A stretch of DNA of 64,000 bases. Origin: Saccharomonospora marina XMU15. GTDB taxonomy: Bacteria; Actinomycetota; Actinomycetes; Mycobacteriales; Pseudonocardiaceae. The notes below the pieces were generated by a model that was given only the letters and a program-made list of their open reading frames with translations, was not told the origin of the DNA and ran no database searches. A program made the position numbers and the translations under genes. Shown piece by piece: positions 57,376 through 64,000 of the stretch (position 1 is its first letter; each line of letters begins with the position of its first letter). Location: the NCBI RefSeq assembly GCF_000244955.1, contig NZ_CM001439.1:3952643-4016642 (forward strand), written 5' to 3'.

Positions 57376-58116
57376 TCAACCAGCCCGCGAGACCGCGGCC
57401 AGCGCATCGGGGAGCGTGAACGCGCCCGCGTAGAGCGCCTTGCCCACGATCGCACCCTCGACGCCGTCGGACTCCAGCGTCGCCAGTGCACGCAGGTCGT
57501 CCAGGCTGGAGACACCACCGGAGGCGATCACCGCCGCGTCGGTGCGCGCCGTGACCTCACGCAGCAGCTCCAGGTTCGGGCCGCCCAGCGTGCCGTCCTT
57601 GCTGACGTCGGTCACCACGTAGCGCTGGGCACCGTCGCGGTCGAGGCGCTCGAGCACCTCCCACAGGTCACCCCCGTCGCTGGTCCAGCCCCTCGCGGCG
57701 AGCCGGTGCCCTTCGCCGGTGATGCGCACGTCGAGTCCGATCGCCACCCGGTCGCCGTAGGCGGCGAGCACCTTCGCGCACCAGTACGGGTCCTCCAAGG
57801 CCGCGGTGCCCAGGTTGACCCTGCGCGCCCCGGTGGCCAGCGCGGCCCGCAGCGAGTCGTCGTCGCGGATGCCACCGGACAGCTCGACGTCCACATCGAG
57901 CTTGCCGACGACCTCGGCCAGCAGTTCCCGGTTGCTGCCCTTGCCGAAGGCCGCGTCGAGATCGACCAGATGGACCCACTCCGCGCCGTCGCGCTGCCAG
58001 GCCAACGCGGCGTCGAGCGGGGAGCCGTAGGAGGTCTCGGTCCCGGCCTCGCCGCGCACCAGGCGAACGGCTTGGCCATCGGCGACATCGACTGCGGGAA
58101 GGAGGGTCAGGGTCAC
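57376..58116 (-). CDS. priA: phosphoribosyl isomerase A (HisA/PriA)
   Basis: 246 aa from GTG 58116. [20 protein letters not shown] opens the barrel with the catalytic Asp10; [16 protein letters not shown] carries the second aspartate region. In actinobacteria lacking trpF this enzyme serves both histidine (ProFAR) and tryptophan (PRA) synthesis. No trpF is seen in the trp operon here, so bifunctional PriA is the likely assignment, although trpF could lie outside the window. 57 bases downstream of hisH. Confidence 0.93.
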   Translation of the reverse strand: MTLTLLPAVDVADGQAVRLVRGEAGTETSYGSPLDAALAWQRDGAEWVHLVDLDAAFGKGSNRELLAEVVGKLDVDVELSGGIRDDDSLRAALATGARRVNLGTAALEDPYWCAKVLAAYGDRVAIGLDVRITGEGHRLAARGWTSDGGDLWEVLERLDRDGAQRYVVTDVSKDGTLGGPNLELLREVTARTDAAVIASGGVSSLDDLRALATLESDGVEGAIVGKALYAGAFTLPDALAAVSRAG

Positions 58117-58173
58117 CGGGCCACTATAGGAAGCGGCTCCCGCCTCACCGAGCGGAGGGTGCCACGCGGCTGC

Positions 58174-58803
58174 TCACAGCGTGCCCAGCCAGTTGGCCAG
58201 CAACCGCGCGCCCGCGTCGCCCGACTTCTCCGGGTGGAACTGAGTGGCACACAACGGGCCGTTCTCCACCGCCGCGACGAAGTCCTCGCCGTGGTGCGCC
58301 AGCGTCACCTTCGGCTGCCCGCCGGGCAGTCCGGAGACCAGTTCCCAGCGCCGCACGGCGTAGGAGTGTACGAAGTAGAACCGGGCATCCGGGTCGATCC
58401 CCTCGAACAGCCGCGAGCCCGGCGCCACCTTGACGGTGTTCCAACCCATGTGGGGCAGCACGTCGGCGTGCAACCGCTCGACCGTGCCCGGCCACTCACC
58501 GAGCCCCTTGGCCTCGACGCCGTGCTCGACGCCGCGTTCGAACAGCACCTGCATCCCGACGCAGATGCCGAGCACCGGCCTGCCACCCGCCAACCGGGTG
58601 CCGACGATCTTGTCGCCGCCGACGGCCAGCACCCCCTCCATGCAGGCGGCGAACGCGCCGACACCGGGCACCACCAGCCCGTCCGCCTCGAGCGCGGCAT
58701 GCGCGTCGGAGGTGACCTCGACATCGGCGCCCGCACGTCGCAGGGCACGCTCGGCGGAACGCAGGTTCCCGGAACCGTAGTCAAGGATCACGACCTGAGG
58801 CAC
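58174..58803 (-). CDS. hisH: imidazole glycerol phosphate synthase, glutamine amidotransferase subunit
   Basis: 209 aa from GTG 58803 ([20 protein letters not shown]). Class I amidotransferase triad: Cys81 in GICVGMQ, His190 and Glu192 in [15 protein letters not shown] and the HMGWN segment match HisH. It supplies ammonia to HisF. The gene lies 10 bases downstream of the MFS gene and just upstream of priA. Confidence 0.96.
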   Translation of the reverse strand: MPQVVILDYGSGNLRSAERALRRAGADVEVTSDAHAALEADGLVVPGVGAFAACMEGVLAVGGDKIVGTRLAGGRPVLGICVGMQVLFERGVEHGVEAKGLGEWPGTVERLHADVLPHMGWNTVKVAPGSRLFEGIDPDARFYFVHSYAVRRWELVSGLPGGQPKVTLAHHGEDFVAAVENGPLCATQFHPEKSGDAGARLLANWLGTL

Positions 58804-58813
58804 GGTGTCCAGC

Positions 58814-59995
58814 CTAACCGCCGTCGCGGGCGCGCCACGCCACGGGCAACAGCACGAACGCGGCCACCGCCAGCACCCCGAACGCCACGGGAAAGCCGAC
58901 CTGCGCCGCCACCGCGCCGACGGCCACGGCGCCGAGGCCCTGGCCCGCGTCGAAGGCCACGTTCCACGCGACACTCGCGGTGCCCGCAGAGGTACGCGCG
59001 AACATCGCCACCAGCGCGTCGTTCTGCACGACGCCGAACGCGGCGCCGAACAGACCGACCGCGGCCACCGCGAGCACGGGGTGAGCCGTCAACACCGCGA
59101 TACCGAGCAGGCCGAGCCCGCAGGCCAGCAGCGCGCCCGGCAGCATCCGGCCGGGGCCACCACGCCGGTCGCCCACATGCCCTGCCAACCAGCGAGCCAG
59201 CATCCCGGCGCCGGGCACCGCGAACAGCGCCACCGCCGCCACGGGCGCGGACAGCATCAGCGGCAGGAACGTCGCCAGCGCCCCGAACCCGGTCGAGGCC
59301 GCAAGCATCGGCAACCACGGCCGCCACACCGCCGCGGTCACCTGCCTCGCGCCGTGCGGCCCGCCGTCGCCGGCGTGCCGCCGCGCAGGCCGGGCGGCGG
59401 GCAGGGCGAGCGTGGGCAGGATCGCGGCCAGCGGGATCGCGGTGGCCAGCACGAACACCGGCACGAATCCCCAACTCTGCGCGATGCCGGTGCCGATGGG
59501 CAGCCCGAGCAGTTGCGGCAGGCCGACGGCCAGCCCGTACAGCCCCGACCCGCGCGCGAGCGAGCCCGCGGGCAGCAACTCGGCGATCAGGGCGCTGCCG
59601 CAGACGGTGAGCAGGCCGAACCCGAGTCCACGGACCAGGGAGATGCCGAGTATCGCCGCGGGAGCCGTGCCCACCGCCAGCAGCGGTGACGGCAGGCCGA
59701 GCAGCAGGATCCCAGCCAGCAGGCCCGCACGGTAGCCGTACCGCCGGACGAAGGCGGGGACCGCGAACTGCGCGAGCACGGTGGCGGCCATGAACACACC
59801 GGTGGCCGCGCCCGCGGTCACCTCGCCCGCGCCCTGCCGTACCGCCCACAGCGGGACCACGGGCAGCAGCAGCGCGTAGCCGGTGAAGGCGCCAGCCGAC
59901 GCCACCAGCATCAGTCGGAAGGACCGGTTCGCCAGCGGTGAGGCGGATTCCTCGCCCGCGCGGATCGCGGAGCGCAGCATGGGCACGAACCACAT
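58814..59995 (-). CDS. MFS transporter
   Basis: 393 aa with about twelve membrane segments. The first loop region includes [20 protein letters not shown] and a [16 protein letters not shown] stretch; between halves is a hydrophilic loop rich in Arg/His ([18 protein letters not shown]). MFS genes within his clusters occur in many actinobacteria; the substrate is unknown. Only 10 bases separate it from hisH, so co-transcription is likely. ATG 59995 is used; a later Met ([11 protein letters not shown]) is possible. Confidence 0.87.
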   Translation of the reverse strand: MWFVPMLRSAIRAGEESASPLANRSFRLMLVASAGAFTGYALLLPVVPLWAVRQGAGEVTAGAATGVFMAATVLAQFAVPAFVRRYGYRAGLLAGILLLGLPSPLLAVGTAPAAILGISLVRGLGFGLLTVCGSALIAELLPAGSLARGSGLYGLAVGLPQLLGLPIGTGIAQSWGFVPVFVLATAIPLAAILPTLALPAARPARRHAGDGGPHGARQVTAAVWRPWLPMLAASTGFGALATFLPLMLSAPVAAVALFAVPGAGMLARWLAGHVGDRRGGPGRMLPGALLACGLGLLGIAVLTAHPVLAVAAVGLFGAAFGVVQNDALVAMFARTSAGTASVAWNVAFDAGQGLGAVAVGAVAAQVGFPVAFGVLAVAAFVLLPVAWRARDGG

Positions 59996-60038
59996 CTAGT
60001 ACGCCCGTACCTATCTTGTCCAGTCGCCGCCGGTCGTC

Positions 60039-61046
60039 TCAGTGTCCGGACGCCCAGGCGACGAGTTCGTCGGCGGGAAGGGTGTTGACCACGTCGGCGG
60101 GCCGGACCCCGCACTCGGTGGCGCGGGCACAGCCGTAGGGCAGCCAACCCAGCTGGCCAGGCGCGTGCGCGTCGCTGTCGATGGCGAACCGGCAGCCCAG
60201 CTCGCGGGCAAGGCGCAGCAGCCGCCTCGGCGGGTCGAGGCGTTCCGGCCGGGAGTTGATCTCGACGGCGACGTCGTTGTCGCGGCAGGCGGAGAACACC
60301 GCCGTCGCGTCGAACCGCGACTGCGGCCTGCCACGGCCCTTCACCAGCCTGCCGGTGCAGTGGCCGAGAATGTTGACCCTCGGGTCGGCCACCGCGGTGA
60401 GCATCCGCCGCGTCATCTCCGGCTCGGGCATGCGTAACTGGGAGTGCACGCTGGCGACGACCACGTCGAGTTCGGCCAGCAGCTCGGGGTCCTGGTCCAG
60501 CGTGCCGTCGGGCAGGATGTCCACCTCGATGCCGGTGAGCACCCGCAGCGGCGCGAGTGTGGGGTTGAGTTCGGCGATCACTTCCAGCTGCCCGCGCAGC
60601 CGCTCGGCGGAAAGGCCACGCGCGACGGTCAGCCGCGGCGAGTGGTCGGTGAGCACGAGGTACTCGTGCCCGAGCTCGCGGGCGGCCAGCGCCATCTCCT
60701 CGATCGAGCTGCCACCGTCGGAGTAGTCCGAATGCGTGTGGCAGTCACCGCGCAGCGCGCGCAGCAGCTCCCCGCCGTCGGGCAGGTCCGGCGCGCCGCG
60801 CGTGGTCACCTCGGTGAGGTAGGCGGGTTCGCGGCCTGCCACGGCGTCGGTCACGACGCCCGCGGTGGTGGCGCCGATGCCGGGCAGTTCGGTGAGCGTC
60901 GCGTCCCGCACCCGCCGCGCCAGCTCGTCGGCGGGCAGGGCCGCGATCACGGCGGCCGCCCTGCGGAAGGCGCGCACGCGGTAGGTGGGAGCCCCCGCCC
61001 GTTCCAGCTGGAGTGCGATCTGCCGCAGTACACCTACCGGGTCCAC
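60039..61046 (-). CDS. PHP-domain metal-dependent hydrolase with N-terminal helix-hairpin-helix
   Basis: 335 aa. Residues 1-75 resemble the helix-hairpin-helix part of PolX/Pol beta (RAFRRAAAVIAALPADELAR, LTELPGIGATTAGVV). From about 100 the PHP domain follows, with metal ligands in GDCHTHSDYSDG (His103, His105), LTDHSPRL (Asp134, His135), a Glu in LTGIEVD, VVASVHSQL, NILGHCTGR and IDSDAHAP. It lacks the polymerase domain, as in many actinobacterial stand-alone PHP proteins. Phosphoesterase or nuclease activity is likely. GTG/ATG start at 61046 gives MDPVGVLRQIALQLERAG. Confidence 0.88.
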   Translation of the reverse strand: MDPVGVLRQIALQLERAGAPTYRVRAFRRAAAVIAALPADELARRVRDATLTELPGIGATTAGVVTDAVAGREPAYLTEVTTRGAPDLPDGGELLRALRGDCHTHSDYSDGGSSIEEMALAARELGHEYLVLTDHSPRLTVARGLSAERLRGQLEVIAELNPTLAPLRVLTGIEVDILPDGTLDQDPELLAELDVVVASVHSQLRMPEPEMTRRMLTAVADPRVNILGHCTGRLVKGRGRPQSRFDATAVFSACRDNDVAVEINSRPERLDPPRRLLRLARELGCRFAIDSDAHAPGQLGWLPYGCARATECGVRPADVVNTLPADELVAWASGH

Positions 61047-61049
61047 GAC

Positions 61050-61550
61050 TCAGCCCGCCGGTAGCCGGTGCAGCTCGACACCAGACAGTTCGCCGTCCGC
61101 GACGCTCGCGGTCAGGTAGGTGTGGTGTGGTTGCCGTCGCCGGTCGGTGGGCGAACCGGGATTGAGCAGCCGCAGGCCGCCCGCCGTGACGCTGTCCCAC
61201 GGAATGTGGCTGTGGCCGAAGACGAGCACGTCGGCGCCGGGGAAGCGGCGCTCGCAGCGCTGTTCACGGCCCTTGGCCGGGCCCGTCTCGTGCACCACGG
61301 CCAGCCGCAGCCCGGCCAACTCCGCCTCGGCGACCTCGGGCAGCCGCGCCCGCAGCGCCGGACCGTCGTTGTTGCCGTACACGGCGAGCAGCGTGCGCGA
61401 GCGGGCCCGCACGCGGTCCAGCAGCGACTCGCTGACCCAGTCGCCCGCGTGCACGACGAGGTCGGCGGTGTCCACCTCCCGCCACACCCGGGAGGGCAGG
61501 TCCTTCGCGCGCCGTGGCACGTGCGTGTCGGACATGATGAGCAGCCGCAC
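61050..61550 (-). CDS. YfcE/MJ0936-type metallophosphoesterase
   Basis: 166 aa from GTG 61550 (VRLLIMSDTHVPRRAKDLPS); ATG 61535 is the alternative. Calcineurin-like metal motifs: SDTH, HAGDWV, YGNNDGP, HETGP and FGHSHIPW. Such small phosphodiesterases hydrolyse phosphodiesters with Mn or Zn. It ends four bases upstream of the PHP gene and starts 16 bases after the small gene at 61567, forming an operon. Confidence 0.9.
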   Translation of the reverse strand: MRLLIMSDTHVPRRAKDLPSRVWREVDTADLVVHAGDWVSESLLDRVRARSRTLLAVYGNNDGPALRARLPEVAEAELAGLRLAVVHETGPAKGREQRCERRFPGADVLVFGHSHIPWDSVTAGGLRLLNPGSPTDRRRQPHHTYLTASVADGELSGVELHRLPAG

Positions 61551-61566
61551 ACCCGCCCCTTTCGAT

Positions 61567-61818
61567 TCAGCCACCCAGGTTGGAGACCGAGACCCGCAGC
61601 CCCGCCGCCAGTTCGTCGAGTTCGCGCGCGGACGGCTCGTGATCGAGCAGCCGGTCGCGTAGCTCGTCGCGGGAGGCGACGACCAGCGCACCAGCGTATC
61701 GCGGCGACTGCAGGTCCGGGCCGCCGAGCAGGTGCACCCTGCCCTCCAGCAGCACCAGGCTGGCATCGGGTAGATCGCTGTCGAGCAGCGACCTGACGTC
61801 GTCACCGGTGATGCTCAT
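61567..61818 (-). CDS. conserved small actinobacterial protein of unknown function
   Basis: 83 aa from ATG 61818: MSITGDDVRSLLDSDLPDAS, LVLLEGRVHLLGGPDL, then helices ending RVSVSNLGG. Small alpha/beta protein with no recognised domain. First gene of the operon with the metallophosphoesterase and PHP genes. Confidence 0.72.
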   Translation of the reverse strand: MSITGDDVRSLLDSDLPDASLVLLEGRVHLLGGPDLQSPRYAGALVVASRDELRDRLLDHEPSARELDELAAGLRVSVSNLGG

Positions 61819-61829
61819 GGTTCGTCACG

Positions 61830-62077
61830 CTCCTTGGTCGGGATCGGCCGGTCGCCGACCGGATACCCCGACCTGCGCGACAGAATGAGCCGAACCGACA
61901 CTTTCGGCCGCGATCGGTACCGGTTCGTGCCCGGTTGCGTCCGGTTCGTTCGGGTTCGGTCCGCTTTCGGTCCGGTTCGCCTCCGCCCGGGCGGGCCGGG
62001 ACGGGGGGCTGGTGCACGGAGTGTCGGAGCCGCCACGTATCTTTTCCGCGGAGTCCTGGCCCGTCGTCGCCAGACGT
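61830..62077. other. divergent promoter region with CGGTTCG-type repeats
   Basis: The gap between the small gene and the VanW-family gene contains a run of imperfect CGGTTCG/TCCGGTTCG repeats between 61920 and 61980 (at least five in 60 bases). No gene is seen on either strand. The repeats could be a regulator-binding array or simple slippage. Confidence 0.5.
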
Positions 62078-62084
62078 GGAGGGG
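62078..62084 (+). promoter_or_regulatory. ribosome-binding site of the VanW-family gene
   Basis: GGAGGGG, five bases before the TTG at 62090. It supports this non-ATG start, since no ATG or GTG in the right frame lies nearby before the membrane segment. Confidence 0.6.
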
Positions 62085-62089
62085 TTGTC

Positions 62090-64000
62090 TTGCCGCAGGA
62101 TCGCCAGTGGCCCGAGTCGCACAGCGAGCAGACCGACGTGCTGCCTGTCGTACCGCCTCATCCGGAAGGCGGCGCCGAGCAGCACGGTAACGAGCACGCT
62201 CAGCACGGCAACGAGACCACGCAACACATCCCACAGACTCCCCCAGGCCCCACCGCGCAGAGCGCGACCACGCAGGACCAGGCCACTCAGCACTTCACGC
62301 CGCAGGGCCAAGCGCCGCAGGGTCAAGCGCCGCAGAGCCACCCGACGCAGAACTTCTCGGGGCAGAACTTCTCGGCGCAGGACTATCCGACGCAGAACTT
62401 CGCCGCGGCGGACTCACCCACGCGCGACCTGCGGCCGGTCGGCGAGGCCGCGCAGGCCACCCAGGCCACACCTGCCGCTCGGGCAGCTCAGGCACTCAAG
62501 GAGTGGCTGCGCGGCAAGCCTGCGCTGGTCACCGGCGCGGTGCTCGGTGCTCTGGTGCTGATCTACGGCGTCGACCTGCTGGTCACCAACGGCGACGTGC
62601 CACGGGGGGTCACGGTGGCGGGAGTCGACGTCGGCGGCCTCAGCCATGCCGAAGCCGAGGACCTGCTGCGTGAGCAACTCGAACCGCGCATGAACCAGCC
62701 GGTGACCTTCGTCGCCGGTGACGTGCAGGACCAGTTCGAGCCCGAGCAGGCAGGCCTTCGGCTGGACTGGAAAGCGACCCTCGACCAGGCGGGTGACCAA
62801 CCACTCAGCCCGTTCACCCGCATCGCCTCCTTCTTCACCACCACCGAGGTCGGCGTGGTGACGCAGGCGGAGCCCAACCAGCTCGAGAACGCGATGGCGG
62901 CATTGCGCAACAAGATCGACCGCAAGCCCACCGAGGGCAACATCGTGTTCGAAGGCGCCACGCCGGTACCCGTGGAACCCAAACAGGGCCAGGAACTCGA
63001 GGTCGAGCGGGCCAGGGCGACGATCCTGGCGCACTGGGTCTCCGGACAACGGCTCACGCTGCCCGTCAGGTCGACCCCGGTCACCATCACCCCGGAAGCG
63101 GTCAACACGGCGATGGAGCAGATCGCCAAGCCCGCCGTGTCGGCGCCGGTGGTCGTGCACGGCGAGGGCGCCGACGGCAGCCTCGAACCCGAGGAGATCG
63201 CCGCGGGCCTGTCGTTCGCCGCCGAGAACGGCGCGCTGGTTCCCAAACTCGACCAGAAGAAGATCGTCGCCGGTGTCGAGGAAGAACTGGCGAGCACCGA
63301 GCAGGAGGGCAAGGACGCCACGATCGTCTTCGACGGTGGGCAGCCGCGTGTGGAGCCCTCGGTGGACGGCAACCAGATCAACTGGGGCGAAACGCTCAAG
63401 CCGCTCGCCGAGGTGCTCAAGAAGCCGGACGGCCGCGAACTCACCGCGCTGTACGAGAAGAAGCCCGCCAAGATGACCACCGAGGACGCCAACAAGCTCG
63501 GCATCAAGGAAGTCGTCAGCGAGTTCACCACCGGCGGCTTCGCCGCCGACTCCGGCGTGAACATCCGAAGGGTCGCCGAGCAGGTCAACGGCGCCATCGT
63601 CAAGCCGGGCGAGACCTTCAGCCTCAACGGCCACACCGGGCCGCGCACGAAGGCCCAGGGCTACGTCGAGGCAGGCATCATCGACCACGGAGCGCCGGGC
63701 AAGGCGGTCGGCGGCGGCATCTCGCAGTTCGCCACCACGCTGTACAACGCCTCCTACTTCGCGGGCATGACCGACGCCGGGCACAAGGAGCACAGCTACT
63801 ACATCAGCAGGTACCCCGAAGGCAGGGAAGCCACGGTGTTCCAGAACCCCGACGGCTCCAGCGTCATCGACCTGCGGTTCACCAACGACAGCCCGACCGG
63901 CGTGGCCATCCAGACCATCTGGACGCCCTCCAGCATCACGGTGCGGATGTGGGGCACCAAGCACTACGACGTCCAGTCGGTCACCGGTGACCGGACCAAC
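62090..64000 (+). CDS. VanW-family membrane protein with peptidoglycan-binding domains (partial, runs off window)
   Basis: At least 637 residues from TTG 62090; the 3-prime end lies beyond the window. Residues 1-140 are a cytoplasmic, Gln/His/Thr-rich low-complexity tail with repeats such as TPQGQAPQGQAPQ and NFSGQNFSAQ. One membrane segment follows (LVTGAVLGALVLIYGVDLLV, about 145-165). Outside come two PG_binding_4-like modules (VTVAGVDVGGLSHAEAEDLL to about 480), then the VanW domain from about 490 (EFTTGGFAADSGVNIRRVAE, PGETFSLNGHTGPRTKAQGY, GGGISQFATTLYNASYFAGM). VanW proteins are cell-envelope proteins of unclear biochemical role. Confidence 0.88.
   Translation, partial: MPQDRQWPESHSEQTDVLPVVPPHPEGGAEQHGNEHAQHGNETTQHIPQTPPGPTAQSATTQDQATQHFTPQGQAPQGQAPQSHPTQNFSGQNFSAQDYPTQNFAAADSPTRDLRPVGEAAQATQATPAARAAQALKEWLRGKPALVTGAVLGALVLIYGVDLLVTNGDVPRGVTVAGVDVGGLSHAEAEDLLREQLEPRMNQPVTFVAGDVQDQFEPEQAGLRLDWKATLDQAGDQPLSPFTRIASFFTTTEVGVVTQAEPNQLENAMAALRNKIDRKPTEGNIVFEGATPVPVEPKQGQELEVERARATILAHWVSGQRLTLPVRSTPVTITPEAVNTAMEQIAKPAVSAPVVVHGEGADGSLEPEEIAAGLSFAAENGALVPKLDQKKIVAGVEEELASTEQEGKDATIVFDGGQPRVEPSVDGNQINWGETLKPLAEVLKKPDGRELTALYEKKPAKMTTEDANKLGIKEVVSEFTTGGFAADSGVNIRRVAEQVNGAIVKPGETFSLNGHTGPRTKAQGYVEAGIIDHGAPGKAVGGGISQFATTLYNASYFAGMTDAGHKEHSYYISRYPEGREATVFQNPDGSSVIDLRFTNDSPTGVAIQTIWTPSSITVRMWGTKHYDVQSVTGDRTN

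Overview
The window looks like chromosome of a high-GC actinomycete, most probably a Pseudonocardiaceae member (Amycolatopsis/Saccharomonospora/Prauserella type). I infer this from the GC-rich codon use, frequent GTG/TTG starts, and gene orders known from mycobacteria and relatives: a PASTA kinase end close to aroG; trpE, a Trp-associated membrane protein, trpC, trpB, trpA, lgt; and hisH, priA, hisF, hisI. No species is claimed.

Layout. 1-7.3 kb: end of a PASTA-domain kinase, WS/DGAT acyltransferase, class II DAHP synthase (aroG), a secreted trypsin-like protease, a decayed ArsR/SRPBCC pair, an SDR and its divergent XRE regulator, and a DoxX-like membrane protein. 7.3-13.7 kb: gltD and gltB on the minus strand, separated by a 123-bp tandem repeat. 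14-17 kb: a cobalamin riboswitch followed by a three-gene B12-type ABC importer. 17.5-44.5 kb: a large Rhs/YD-repeat polymorphic-toxin locus. 45-64 kb: housekeeping again (SDR plus a DAPDH-like reductase, lgt, trp operon, TetR regulator, his genes, GT-C glycosyltransferase, MFS, PHP and metallophosphoesterase proteins, and a truncated VanW-family protein).

The accessory centrepiece is the Rhs locus. One full-length secreted Rhs protein (about 2715 aa, minus strand, 44498 to 36351) ends in a small predicted RNase-like tip and overlaps its immunity gene by ATGA. Between it and the B12 operon lie about 19 kb of displaced Rhs fragments on both strands. Each carries the end of the same Rhs core, a core-end motif of the type GGNPI-x-RIEIDGH, then a different toxin tip and usually a tightly overlapping immunity gene. 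Tips or pairs recognised: a Doc/Fic-like tip; a lysozyme/transglycosylase-like tip with a lipoprotein immunity partner; a barnase/RNase T1-like tip with a barstar homologue; a Hint plus EndoU/BECR-like tip; an unidentified tip with a duplicated-repeat immunity protein; and one cassette present three times (frameshifted, IS-split and intact).

Three nearly identical IS5-type elements, one IS481-type element and fragments of IS3, IS30, IS256 and a second IS5-like transposase are scattered among the cassettes. Shared pretoxin sequences that diverge abruptly, and a duplicated inversion joint, suggest the array is a reservoir from which the full-length Rhs gene could exchange tips by homologous recombination. 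That mechanism is an inference from sequence architecture; expression and exchange are not shown here.
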